The notes under the pieces were generated by a model, which searched no databases, was not told the origin of the DNA, and saw nothing but the letters and a program-made list of their open reading frames with translations. Shown here piece by piece: positions 33,399-42,018 of a stretch of 64,000 nt of DNA (position 1 is its first letter; every line of letters begins with the position of its first letter). Position numbers and translations under genes: made by a program. The stretch comes from Rhodospirillaceae bacterium (GTDB lineage Bacteria; Pseudomonadota; Alphaproteobacteria; GCA-2731375): positions 1 to 64,000 of the forward strand of contig JABIWH010000060.1 in the NCBI GenBank assembly GCA_018701215.1, read 5' to 3'.

Positions 33399-34391
33399 AT
33401 GGTGGATATCCGTTACGATGTGCTTGGTATAGGCAATGCGATTGTCGATGTACTGGCGCCCGCCGAAGACAGTTTTCTGGCGCAACATGACCTGGCCAAA
33501 GGCGGCATGATGTTGATCGACGCTGATCGCGCCGATCTGCTGTACGGCGCCATGGGCTCGGGCACGGAAAGCTCCGGCGGATCGGCTGCCAATACCGTGG
33601 CCGGCGTCGCCGCCCTGGGCGGGCGGGCCTGCTTTGTCGGCAAGGTATGCGACGATGAATTGGGCCGCATCTTCGCCCATGACATCCGCGCCATCGGTGT
33701 TGATTTCCATTCACCGCCCGCCACCAGCGGCGCGCCGACGGCGCGCTGCCTGATCATGGTAACACCCGATGCCATGCGCACCATGAACACCTTTCTCGGC
33801 GCCTGCGTCGAACTGGGGCCGGAGGACGTGGACGAAGACCTGGTCGCTGCCTCGGCCATAACCTATCTGGAAGGTTATCTGTGGGATCCGCCCGGCGCCA
33901 AGGAAGCCTTCATCAAGGCCATGGGCGCGGCCCGGGCGGCGGACCGTAAGGTTGCCTTGAGCCTGTCGGACAGTTTTTGCGTTGATCGTCACCGCGAGGA
34001 ATTCCTCGATCTGGTGGAACATCATGTGGATATTCTGTTCGCCAACGAAGAGGAAATCATCTCGTTGTACGAGGTTGACAGTTTCGATGCCGCCATGCAG
34101 GCGGTGCGCGGCCATTGCGAGATTGCCGCCCTGACCCGTTCGGAAAAGGGCGCGGTGATCGTGGCCGGCGACGAGGTGCATGTTATCGATGCCGAGCCGG
34201 TGGCGCATGTGGTCGACACCACCGGCGCCGGCGATGTCTATGCCGCCGGTTTCTTGACTGGCCTGGCTGAAGGCCGGGGTCTGCCCGAATGCGGGCGGAT
34301 GGCCGGGATCGGCGCGGCCGAGGTGATTTCCCACATGGGCGCCCGCGCCGAAGTGGACCTGAAGGCGTTGATGAAGACAAAGCTCGGCTGA
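33399..34391 (+). CDS. PfkB-family sugar/nucleoside kinase (adenosine kinase-like)
   Basis: A 330-aa ribokinase-fold enzyme. It opens YDVLGIGNAIVDVLA, has GGSAANTVAGVAALGG, and the catalytic signature VVDTTGAGDVYAAGFLTGL near residue 275 with the catalytic aspartate. The overall layout, including TFLGACVELGPEDV, is that of the alphaproteobacterial adenosine kinase-like branch. The substrate is likely adenosine or a related nucleoside, but sugar or pseudouridine kinase roles cannot be excluded. GGGAGT lies upstream. Divergent from the amidase gene. Confidence 0.9.
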   Translation: MVDIRYDVLGIGNAIVDVLAPAEDSFLAQHDLAKGGMMLIDADRADLLYGAMGSGTESSGGSAANTVAGVAALGGRACFVGKVCDDELGRIFAHDIRAIGVDFHSPPATSGAPTARCLIMVTPDAMRTMNTFLGACVELGPEDVDEDLVAASAITYLEGYLWDPPGAKEAFIKAMGAARAADRKVALSLSDSFCVDRHREEFLDLVEHHVDILFANEEEIISLYEVDSFDAAMQAVRGHCEIAALTRSEKGAVIVAGDEVHVIDAEPVAHVVDTTGAGDVYAAGFLTGLAEGRGLPECGRMAGIGAAEVISHMGARAEVDLKALMKTKLG

Positions 34392-34460
34392 CCTGGGCCA
34401 GCCTGGACTTTTCGGGCTGGAATTGGCATGTAACCGGTTCCGGTCATACCGCACGACACA

Positions 34461-34550
34461 TTGTCATCCTCGGGCGTAGCGTAGCGGAGACCCGTGGATC
34501 CAGAGCTAAAGCTTGTTGCCCTGGATTGCCGGGTCAAGCCCGGCAATGAC
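34461..34550. repeat. Dispersed palindrome-rich repeat of the GCCGGGTCAAGCCCGGC type
   Basis: About 90 bases in the gap between the kinase and ggt genes. The right part holds a perfect hairpin ATTGCCGGG (34525-34533) / CCCGGCAAT (34539-34547) with loop TCAAG. The outer ends GTCATCCTCGGG (34463-34474) and CCCGGCAATGAC (34539-34550) are also partly complementary. This wording is familiar from intergenic repeats in many alphaproteobacteria. No T-run follows. Confidence 0.75.
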
Positions 34551-34630
34551 GGCTAAGAAGTATGTGTTGCGCGGTGTGGGTTTCGGCCCGTTCCTAATTT
34601 TTGGTTTGAATTTTTTTTGAGGCATCCGTT

Positions 34631-36217
34631 ATGCGCGATTTACAACTTCCCGGCCGTTCCACCGTCCATTCCGCCAATGGCATGGCGGCAACCTCCCACC
34701 CTTTGAGCACTTTTGCCGCGTTGGAAGTTTTGCGCCGGGGCGGCAACGCGGTTGATGCCGCCATCACCGCCTGCGCCGTGCAATGCGTGGTGGAGCCCAT
34801 GTCGACGGGTATCGGCGGCGATTGCTTCGCTCTACTGGCCCCCGGCGGCGGGCCGGAAGTTATTGGTCTGAATGCATCTGGCTGGGCGCCCAAGACCCTG
34901 ACCGCCGAGCATCTGTTGGATCAAGGTATTTCCTCCATCCCCATTCAGTCGCCCCATGCGGTTTCAATTCCCGGCGCCATTGACGGCTGGCACATGCTGC
35001 TACGCGATTACGGCACCATCGATCTGGACCAGGCTCTGCAGCCGGCCATCGGCTATGCCGAGAATGGTTTTGCCATCACGCCACGGGTTGGTGTCGATTG
35101 GGGCCGCAATGAGACTAAGCTGTCGGCGGATCCTTCCGCGGCGGCAAAATACCTGAACAACGGCCGCGCGCCCAAGGCGGGCGAGATCTGGCGTCTGCCG
35201 GAACTGGCGGAAACCATGCGCACCGTCGGCAAGGAAGGCCGGGATGGTTTCTACAAAGGCCCGGTGGCCGAGGATATGGTGGAATATCTCGCCAGCCTGG
35301 GCGGCTGCCATGCCATGGATGATTTCGCCGAGTTCGCCGGCGAATACGTCACGCCGATTTCCACGGACTACCGCGGCCACACCATGTGGCAGATCCCGCC
35401 CAACGGCCAGGGCATTACCGCCCTGATGATGCTGAATATCCTCAGCGAATTCGATCTGACCAAGATGGACCCAAACAGTGTTGAGCGCCTGCATCTGGAA
35501 ACTGAAGCCTCACGCATGGCCTATGCCGCCCGCGACCGCTTTGTTGCCGACCAGCGCCAGGCGGATGTGCCGGTGGAATATATGCTGTCGGCGGAATTTG
35601 CCGCCGAAATGCGGGCGCAGATCAAGATGGATAGCGCCATCGAGGCGCCCGAGGCGACGGGCCCGGTCTATCGCGATACCATCTACATGTCCGTGGTCGA
35701 CAAGGACCGCAATGCCTGTTCCTTCATCAACTCGCTCTATATGCCGTTCGGCTCCGGCATCGCCTCGCCCAAGACCGGCGTGATGCTGCAAAATCGCGGC
35801 GCCGGCTTCGTGGTCAATCCGGGCCATCCCAACAACGTGGCCCCGCGCAAACGGCCCCTGCACACCATTATTCCCGGCATGTGCACCAAGGACGGCAAGG
35901 TCGCTTATTGTTATGGCGTCATGGGCGGTGGCTATCAGCCCGTTGGCCACGCCCATGTGCTGACTAACCTGATCGACTATGGCATGGACGCGCAAGAATC
36001 CATGGACAGCCCTCGGGTCTTTCATGTGGAAGGGCGGCTGGATGTGGAGCGCGGCCTGGGCGAGGACGTCATGGCCGGCCTGACGGCTCTGGGCCATGAA
36101 GTAGGCCGGCCCGAGATGCCCTGGGGCGGCGGTCAGATCATTGCCGTGGATTGGGACAATGGCACCCTGGCCGGCGGCTCCGACCCACGCAAGGACGGTT
36201 TAGCCCTGGGATACTAG
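34631..36217 (+). CDS. Gamma-glutamyltransferase family protein
   Basis: A 528-aa Ntn-type hydrolase of the gamma-glutamyltranspeptidase family. Visible: GGNAVDAAITACAVQCVVEPMSTGIGGD, the gamma-glutamyl-binding region, and the self-cleavage site, where the nucleophile threonine is in RDTIYMSVVDKD (the TTHxSVVD equivalent). GSGIASPKTGVMLQNRGAGF and NRGAGFVVNPGHPN follow. No signal peptide is seen, so it may be cytoplasmic, unlike the secreted enzymes. The M81 peptidase gene follows 23 bases downstream, suggesting joint use of gamma-glutamyl or other modified peptides. Confidence 0.9.
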   Translation: MRDLQLPGRSTVHSANGMAATSHPLSTFAALEVLRRGGNAVDAAITACAVQCVVEPMSTGIGGDCFALLAPGGGPEVIGLNASGWAPKTLTAEHLLDQGISSIPIQSPHAVSIPGAIDGWHMLLRDYGTIDLDQALQPAIGYAENGFAITPRVGVDWGRNETKLSADPSAAAKYLNNGRAPKAGEIWRLPELAETMRTVGKEGRDGFYKGPVAEDMVEYLASLGGCHAMDDFAEFAGEYVTPISTDYRGHTMWQIPPNGQGITALMMLNILSEFDLTKMDPNSVERLHLETEASRMAYAARDRFVADQRQADVPVEYMLSAEFAAEMRAQIKMDSAIEAPEATGPVYRDTIYMSVVDKDRNACSFINSLYMPFGSGIASPKTGVMLQNRGAGFVVNPGHPNNVAPRKRPLHTIIPGMCTKDGKVAYCYGVMGGGYQPVGHAHVLTNLIDYGMDAQESMDSPRVFHVEGRLDVERGLGEDVMAGLTALGHEVGRPEMPWGGGQIIAVDWDNGTLAGGSDPRKDGLALGY

Positions 36218-36240
36218 CTAGCAAACGGGGGGGATGTTCG

Positions 36241-37800
36241 ATGCCGGATCAAGCCAAACGCGTCGCCCTGTGTGGGGTGATCCTGGAAAGCAACGCTTTT
36301 TCCCCTGTTGCGGAGGAGGTGGATTTTCGCGAGGCCCTGTATCTGGAGGGCGCCGAAATTGTTACCCAGGCACGCAGTCCGGTCTCGTCTCTACCACGCG
36401 AAATGGCGGCTTTCGTACAAACCATGGATGCCACCGGGCCCTGGACGCCGGTACCTTCGGTCCTGACCGGCTGCCCGCCCTGGGGACCCGTCGAGGGTAA
36501 TTTCTTTACTGCCACCGTTGAACGCATTGTCGCCGGCCTCAAGGATGCCGCGCCGCTGGACGCGGTCTATATCGCCAACCATGGCGCCATGGTGGCAACC
36601 GATGATGGCGACCCGGACGGCACCCTGATGACAGCCATCCGCGATGCGGTGGGACCAGATGTCCCGGTGATCGCAACCCTGGATCTACACGGCAATATTT
36701 CCGAAGCCATGGCGGCTGCAACCGATGCCATCATCGGCTATCAGACCAACCCGCATGTGGATCAGGTCCAGCGCGGCGAGGAAGCCGCATTGCTGATGCG
36801 GCAGATGTTCGCCGGTATGGCGCCACGGCAGGTTTTGATCCGCCTGCCCTTGGTGCCGCCATCGACCACGCTGTTGACGGCGGCGGGGCCCTATGGCGAT
36901 CTGATCGACTATGGCCAGCGCCGCTCGCGGGAGTTGGCGAGCGAGATCGTCAATGTTTCGGTTTTCGGCAACTTTGCCTTTTCAGATTCAGCCAAGAACG
37001 GCCTGGCCGTCGTGGTTACCGCACGTAGCGACGAAGATAAGGCCGCCGGCCTGGCGAGGGAAATCGCCAGCCGCGCCTGGGACAACCGGGCCGCTTTCAC
37101 CCGCGAGATGATGCCGATCGAAGATGGCGTCACGCTGGCCAATGTAGTTGCGCAAAACCCGGACCGCGCCTCGGTGATTTTTTCCGATGCCGGCGATAAT
37201 CCCGGCGGCGGCGGCGAAGGCCGGACGACCTGGCTGCTCTCGGCGCTGGTGGCAGGTGGCGCGCGTGGTGTTTATTACGGCTCGTTCTTCGACAAGGACC
37301 TGGCGGCGGAAGCGCATGGCCTTGGGATCGGCGCGGAATTCGACGCCGTATTTAACCGTGGCAATGCAACGGAATTCTCCAAACGTTTCGAGGTCAGGGC
37401 CAAGGTTGTAAAGCTGCACGACGGCAACATGGTTGGCCGCCTGGGCATCTACAGGAACCGCCAGCTCAAGCTTGGCCCCAGCGCGGTGCTTGAGATCGGT
37501 GGCGAGGGCGGCATTCTCGTCGTGGTGATCAGCTCGCGTCATCAGACGGCGGATCCGATGTTTTTCGAGATGTTCGGCCTGGATATCGCCGATGCGCGCT
37601 CGGTCTGTGTAAAATCGCGGGGTCATTTCAGGGCCGGCTTCATACCCTGGTTCCCGTCCGAGCAGGTCTTTGAAATCGATACGGCAGGCCTGACGTCGCC
37701 GGTGCTAAGCCGCTTTAATTGGCGGAACCTGCCGCGCCCGGTCTACCCGATGGATCCTGATACGACCTGGACGCCGCCGGGGACACCGCCGAATAATTAG
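36241..37800 (+). CDS. M81-family metallopeptidase (MlrC-like)
   Basis: A 519-aa protein starting MPDQAKRVALCGVILESNAFSPV at 36241 after a seven-G run that includes the ribosome site. Metal-site motifs typical of MlrC are present: YIANHGAMVAT, TLDLHGNIS, YQTNPHVDQ, and DAGDNPGGGGEG further on. MlrC takes part in breakdown of the linear microcystin products; most homologues, including this one, have unknown substrates. It follows the gamma-glutamyltransferase gene directly, likely one operon. Its TAG stop overlaps the stop of the convergent TPP enzyme gene. The longer frame from 36151 overlaps the preceding gene and was rejected. Confidence 0.88.
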   Translation: MPDQAKRVALCGVILESNAFSPVAEEVDFREALYLEGAEIVTQARSPVSSLPREMAAFVQTMDATGPWTPVPSVLTGCPPWGPVEGNFFTATVERIVAGLKDAAPLDAVYIANHGAMVATDDGDPDGTLMTAIRDAVGPDVPVIATLDLHGNISEAMAAATDAIIGYQTNPHVDQVQRGEEAALLMRQMFAGMAPRQVLIRLPLVPPSTTLLTAAGPYGDLIDYGQRRSRELASEIVNVSVFGNFAFSDSAKNGLAVVVTARSDEDKAAGLAREIASRAWDNRAAFTREMMPIEDGVTLANVVAQNPDRASVIFSDAGDNPGGGGEGRTTWLLSALVAGGARGVYYGSFFDKDLAAEAHGLGIGAEFDAVFNRGNATEFSKRFEVRAKVVKLHDGNMVGRLGIYRNRQLKLGPSAVLEIGGEGGILVVVISSRHQTADPMFFEMFGLDIADARSVCVKSRGHFRAGFIPWFPSEQVFEIDTAGLTSPVLSRFNWRNLPRPVYPMDPDTTWTPPGTPPNN

Positions 37801-39485
37801 GCCACCCACTCGCTGACCGGTGCATTCGCCTCTTGCAGGGGCTGGCAGATCACATCGACCAACGAAGGTCCGGGGCAATTCAGGGCGGCGGCCATCTTGC
37901 TCTTCAATTCGCCGGGGTCTTCCACCCGCCAGCTTTGCAGGCCATAGGCCTCCGCCACTTTGGCATGATCGGTGGTGGAGAAATCGACCGAGAAATAACG
38001 CCCGTCAAAGCCGGTTTTCTGCCCCGCCTTGATCCAGCCAAAGACACCGTTGGAAACCACCACGAAGGTAATCGGCAGGCCCAGACGGGCCACGGTTTCC
38101 ATCTCGCCGCCGTTGAAGCCAAAGCTGCCATCTCCCATCACCGCGACGACCTTGGCGCCGGGCCGGCCATAGTAGGCGCCGATGGCGGCCGGCAGGGAAT
38201 AGCCTAGGGCGCCGTGGGCCCGGTTGGAAAAGAACTGCCGTCCCGTGCGATTGACCGGGTAATAGGCCGACAGATATGGACACGGCGTGCCCGGATCGGC
38301 GATCAGCACCGCATCATCATCCAGCAGTTCCGACAAGCTGGCGACCAGGCGTTCCGGGCGGATCGGCCGCTCGTCGCTACTGGCCAATTCTTGAAAGGCC
38401 GCGAACTTGGCCGCCTTGGCCTCGGCAACTGCGTCTGCGTTCAAATCGCGGGTCGGCGCGGTTGGGCTGCCGATCTCGGCATTCAGGGCGGCGAGCGCGA
38501 GGCGCGCATCGCCGACCATGGCCGCCTCGGTCGGATAGTTGGCGCCGATCACGCCGGGATCGCTGTCAATATGGGCCACCTGACAGGCGCCGGGTGCGGG
38601 GAAGCGCCAGCGTTCCGTGGTGACCGAGCCGGCCCGGCAGCCGATCAGCAACAACAGATCTGCCGCCTCCATGAAGCGGCGGGTTTCCATGACGCCGCCG
38701 TTGCTGCCCACCACGCCCACGGCGAGGGGATGATCTTCGCTGATGGAGCCCTTGCCGCTGATGGTTGTGGCCACGGGGATCGCCAGTTGCTCGGCCAACC
38801 GGCCCAACTCCGCCTCGGCGCCCGCTAGAACCACGCCGCCGCCGCAGACGATAACCGGATTACGGGCCGCCAACAGTACCTGGGCCAGGCGCGACACGGC
38901 GGCCGGGTCAGGGCCCGTGGGCCAGGCCGGATAATGGCCCAGTTCCGGGTCACACCAGATATCGGCGGCATCCACCGCGCCTTTTTGCACATCGAAGGGC
39001 AGCGCCAGATGGGCCGCGCCGGGGCGTCCCGTGGTCATTTCGCGAAAAGCGGCACGCAACAACTTGGGCACATCCTCGGCCCGGTCAATGACGCCGTTCC
39101 ATTTGGTCAGGGGCCGGAACAGCGCGGCTTGGTCCAGCTCGGTCAGGGCATAGCGGCCACGGGCGGAGACGGAGATATCGGTAGTGATGGCCAGAATGGG
39201 AATGGAGCTTTCGTTGGCCTCAACCAGACCCGGCGCAATATAGGTGGCGCCACCCCCCGACGGCCCCTCGCAAACGCCAACCTTGCCCGATACCCGGGCA
39301 TAGCCATCCGCCATATAGGCCGCGGAACGCTCGTCGCGGCTGAGAATATGGGTCATGCCATGGTTCAGGCGATGCAGCGCATCATAGAACGGCAGGGAGG
39401 TATCGCCGCACAGACCAAAGATATAGTCCACGCCATGGCCCTGCAGCATACGCACCAAGGCCTCCGCGCCGTTCAACTGGTTCAT
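37797..39485 (-). CDS. Thiamine pyrophosphate-dependent enzyme (acetolactate synthase-like)
   Basis: A 562-aa TPP enzyme with the three-domain layout of the acetolactate synthase superfamily. The catalytic glutamate is E52 in LSRDERSAAYMADGYAR, and the TPP-Mg site is GDGSFGFNGGEME in the C domain. The middle domain holds GGGVVLAGAEAE. No small regulatory subunit is adjacent, and the FAD-site conservation of true acetolactate synthase is weak, so a catabolic decarboxylase or carboligase (oxalyl-CoA, sulfoacetaldehyde or similar) is as likely. It is convergent with the M81 gene; HU lies upstream. Confidence 0.85.
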   Translation of the reverse strand: MNQLNGAEALVRMLQGHGVDYIFGLCGDTSLPFYDALHRLNHGMTHILSRDERSAAYMADGYARVSGKVGVCEGPSGGGATYIAPGLVEANESSIPILAITTDISVSARGRYALTELDQAALFRPLTKWNGVIDRAEDVPKLLRAAFREMTTGRPGAAHLALPFDVQKGAVDAADIWCDPELGHYPAWPTGPDPAAVSRLAQVLLAARNPVIVCGGGVVLAGAEAELGRLAEQLAIPVATTISGKGSISEDHPLAVGVVGSNGGVMETRRFMEAADLLLLIGCRAGSVTTERWRFPAPGACQVAHIDSDPGVIGANYPTEAAMVGDARLALAALNAEIGSPTAPTRDLNADAVAEAKAAKFAAFQELASSDERPIRPERLVASLSELLDDDAVLIADPGTPCPYLSAYYPVNRTGRQFFSNRAHGALGYSLPAAIGAYYGRPGAKVVAVMGDGSFGFNGGEMETVARLGLPITFVVVSNGVFGWIKAGQKTGFDGRYFSVDFSTTDHAKVAEAYGLQSWRVEDPGELKSKMAAALNCPGPSLVDVICQPLQEANAPVSEWVA

Positions 39486-39526
39486 CTTTTATCCCTCGAA
39501 TTACCTGGCTGGGCCGACAATAGTAA

Positions 39527-39553
39527 AGGGCCCGCGACGGAGTCGCGAGCCCT
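39527..39553 (-). terminator. Hairpin after the HU gene
   Basis: Twelve-base arms AGGGCCCGCGAC (39527-39538) and GTCGCGAGCCCT (39542-39553), one mismatch, loop GGA. It lies between the HU stop and the next minus-strand gene. The following T-rich stretch (TTTACTATTG) is short, so termination strength is uncertain. Confidence 0.6.
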
Positions 39554-39603
39554 CTATTTCGCCAAACCTAATTCGGTGCGAACAATCGCACCCAATAGTT
39601 TGA

Positions 39604-39888
39604 TCAGCAGCCGGCGGCTTTTTTCAGCTGCGCGGCAGGCTTGAATTTCAGAACCTTGGAGGCCTTGATCTTGATCGGCTCGCCAGTCTGCGGGTTGCGG
39701 CCTTTACGGGCGGCCCGCTTGGTGACCGAGAAAGTACCGAAAGTACCGATGGTGTACTTGCCTTCTTTCTTGGCGGCTTTCAGGCCGGCTTGAATTTCGC
39801 CCATGACGAGGTCGACCGTACGGCCGGCTTCGGCTTTTGAGAGTTTGCCTTTTTTGGCAACGCGCTCAACAAGTGCTGCTTTGCTCAT
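39604..39888 (-). CDS. hup: HU-family DNA-binding protein
   Basis: A 94-aa histone-like protein: two helices (residues about 3-40) and the DNA-bending arm with GTFGTFSVTKRAARKGRNPQTGEPI; the key proline of the arm is in RNPQTG. It compacts and bends DNA as a dimer. The tail is LKKAAGC, ending in a cysteine, slightly longer than usual. A hairpin follows downstream. Alphaproteobacterial HU (HUbeta type) is the likely identity, though IHF was considered and rejected because the arm and length suit HU. Confidence 0.95.
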   Translation of the reverse strand: MSKAALVERVAKKGKLSKAEAGRTVDLVMGEIQAGLKAAKKEGKYTIGTFGTFSVTKRAARKGRNPQTGEPIKIKASKVLKFKPAAQLKKAAGC

Positions 39889-39929
39889 AATCTATGTTCC
39901 CACTGATGCCAGAAGTTGGTGATTCGTTT

Positions 39930-39958
39930 CATCTAGCAGAGCGATTCCTTTATGACAA
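39930..39958 (-). promoter_or_regulatory. Possible promoter of the HU gene
   Basis: On the minus strand TTGTCA (39958-39953) and TAGATG (39935-39930) are 17 bases apart, about 40 bases before the HU start codon. The -35 is good and the -10 is weak. Confidence 0.4.
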
Positions 39959-40137
39959 GCACGACCATTCGGACTCGCCCAGCCCGCCTGGACTTTAGGG
40001 CAATTGCTGGGTTTTTCGCCAGTATTTGCGCGGTATTGCGCCACGTGGCGATTCCGAAAACCCGTCCAAATAGGCGATTCGCATGACTTTCCGATTCACT
40101 TATTCACGGCTTCGACAAGTCCTCGCCCGCCTTTCGT

Positions 40138-41307
40138 TTAGTAAGAACGGGGCATGTCGAGGACGTGCTGGCCGATGAAGTTCAGGATCATCTCGCGGCT
40201 GACAGGTGCTATCCGCGCGATGAAAGCTTCCCGCATATAGCGCTCCACATGGAATTCCTTGGCATAGCCCATGCCGCCATGGGTCATCACGGCTGTTTCG
40301 CAGGCCGTAAAGCATGCCTCCGCCGCAAGATATTTCGCGGCATTGGCCTCCGCGCCGCAGGGCTTGCCCGCATCGTACAGCGCGGCGGCTTTCCAGACCA
40401 CGGCGTCGGCGGCTTCCAGGTGGGCCCAGGCGGCGGCAAGTGGATGCTGGATCGCCTGGTTCTGGCCGATGGGCCGGTCGAAGACCACGCGCTCCTTGGC
40501 GTATTCCACCGCCTTGCGCAGGGCGGCCCGGCCCAGGCCGACGGCTTCCGCCGCCACCAGGATGCGTTCGGGGTTGATGCCGTCGATCAGGTAATAGAAA
40601 CCCTTGCCTTCCTCGCCGATGCGGTCGGTCTCGGGCACGGGCAGGTTGTCATAGAAGGTGGCATTGGAATCGACCGCCTTACGGCCCATTTTCTCGATCA
40701 CCTGGGCTTCGCAATAGTCCCGGTCGAAGTCGGTGTAGAACATGGTGATGCCGTCCATGGGCTTGGCGCCGTCCTCGCGTGCGGCCGTGCGGGCCAGCAG
40801 CAGTATCTTGTTGGCGCTCTGCGCGGTCGAAGTCCACATCTTGCGGCCGTTGACAATGTATTTCTCGCCATCCCAGACCGCCTTGGTCTCGATCCGGGTG
40901 GTGTCCAGGCCTGCGTTGGGCTCGGTGACGCCAAAGCAGGTACGGTCCTGGCCCGCGATCAGGGGGGGGAGCAGGCGGTCTTTCTGCTCGTCCGTGCCAT
41001 GCACCACGATTGGGTTGGGGCCGAAGATGTTGATATGCACCGCCGAGCAGCCGGAAAATCCGGCCCCGGTCTCGGCAATAGTCTGCATCATCAGCGAAGC
41101 CTCGATCACGCCCAGGCCGGAGCCGCCGTATGCTTCCGGCATGGCGATGCCCAGCCAACCGCCGTCGGCGAGATCCTTGACGAAGTCCTCGGGGAATACG
41201 CCGTCCGTATCGCGGGCCAGCCAATAGGCGTCGTCATATTTCTCACACAGCTTGGCGATGGTATCGCGGACTGCAATCTGGTCGTCGGAAAAGGAAAGAT
41301 CCATCAT
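40138..41307 (-). CDS. Acyl-CoA dehydrogenase (catalytic Glu at the IVD/LCAD position)
   Basis: A 389-aa FAD enzyme that introduces a 2,3-double bond in acyl-CoA. Signatures: CFGVTEPNAGLDT, GRKMWTSTAQSANKI and the C-terminal GGMGYAKEFHVERYMREA. The canonical EGT glutamate near the C terminus is absent (the aligned stretch is IAPVSREMI); instead a glutamate occurs in INPERILVAAEAVG, the place used by isovaleryl- and long-chain enzymes. Start at the double ATG at 41307. It is divergent from maoC. Substrate unknown. Confidence 0.93.
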   Translation of the reverse strand: MMDLSFSDDQIAVRDTIAKLCEKYDDAYWLARDTDGVFPEDFVKDLADGGWLGIAMPEAYGGSGLGVIEASLMMQTIAETGAGFSGCSAVHINIFGPNPIVVHGTDEQKDRLLPPLIAGQDRTCFGVTEPNAGLDTTRIETKAVWDGEKYIVNGRKMWTSTAQSANKILLLARTAAREDGAKPMDGITMFYTDFDRDYCEAQVIEKMGRKAVDSNATFYDNLPVPETDRIGEEGKGFYYLIDGINPERILVAAEAVGLGRAALRKAVEYAKERVVFDRPIGQNQAIQHPLAAAWAHLEAADAVVWKAAALYDAGKPCGAEANAAKYLAAEACFTACETAVMTHGGMGYAKEFHVERYMREAFIARIAPVSREMILNFIGQHVLDMPRSY

Positions 41308-41464
41308 ACTTCCGGACGGTGCCGGCCCCTTATTTGCTACATTTAGGCCCTTTATAGCGGAACAGAGGGCGCGCGGCATAGGGGCGCATTGACGCTGGGC
41401 CGTTGGGCCTGGAGAATGCGAAAAATTCGCGCGGATATGTTGTTTACTTTAAGGAGAGTTCGAG

Positions 41465-41998
41465 ATGAAGGACGGCGTGATCAAGACCGGGGAAAACCGC
41501 TATCAGGAGACCTTTGGCCGCTATTACGAGGATTTCAAGGTTGGCGATATCTATGAACATCGCCCCGGCCGGACCATCACCGAAGCCGATAACACCTGGT
41601 TCACCCTGTTGACCATGAACCAGCATCCCCTGCATTTCGACGCCGAATACGCCAAACATTCGGAATTCGGCAAGCCCATCGTGAATTCCGCCCTGACCGT
41701 GGCCATCGTCGCGGGGATGAGCGTTTCCGATGTCAGCCAAAAGGCCATCGCCAATCTGGGGTGGACCGATATTGTCATGCCGGCCCCGGTTTTCAACGGC
41801 GATACCCTGTACGCGGAATCGGAGGTTCTGGGCAAAAAAGAGTCCAAATCCCGCCCCACCCAAGGCATTGTCGATGTGACGACACGGGCCCATAAGGGCG
41901 ATGGCACCCTGGTCATGAGCTTTAAACGCACGGTCCTGGTGCCGAAACGCGGGCACAGCGTGGACGACAAGATTCTGGCCGCCAAACAAACAGATTAG
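41465..41998 (+). CDS. MaoC-family enoyl-CoA hydratase/dehydratase
   Basis: A 177-aa hot-dog fold protein. The hydratase motif is visible in its variant form: GRTITEADNTWFTLLTMNQHPLHFDAEYA, with catalytic D/N and H residues in NQHPLHFD. It hydrates or dehydrates 2-enoyl-CoA. AAGGAGAG lies upstream. It is the first gene of a run with an acyl-CoA dehydrogenase and two CoA-transferases, so a branched- or dicarboxylic-acyl-CoA pathway is plausible (mesaconyl-CoA-type hydratases belong here), but the substrate is open. Confidence 0.9.
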   Translation: MKDGVIKTGENRYQETFGRYYEDFKVGDIYEHRPGRTITEADNTWFTLLTMNQHPLHFDAEYAKHSEFGKPIVNSALTVAIVAGMSVSDVSQKAIANLGWTDIVMPAPVFNGDTLYAESEVLGKKESKSRPTQGIVDVTTRAHKGDGTLVMSFKRTVLVPKRGHSVDDKILAAKQTD

Positions 41999-42018
41999 TA
42001 ATTGGGGAGACCTATTCG

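Noticed and set aside
34461..34550. The hairpin as a terminator for the PfkB kinase gene
   Set aside because: No T-run on either strand; better explained as a dispersed repeat.
40962..40969. An eight-base G run inside the acyl-CoA dehydrogenase gene as a phase-variation switch
   Set aside because: It lies in a conserved stretch (LPPLIAG) of an ordinary metabolic enzyme with no regulatory context; more likely chance.
40165..41346. A 393-aa plus-strand frame over the acyl-CoA dehydrogenase gene
   Set aside because: Shadow frame; the minus-strand reading has full acyl-CoA dehydrogenase motifs.
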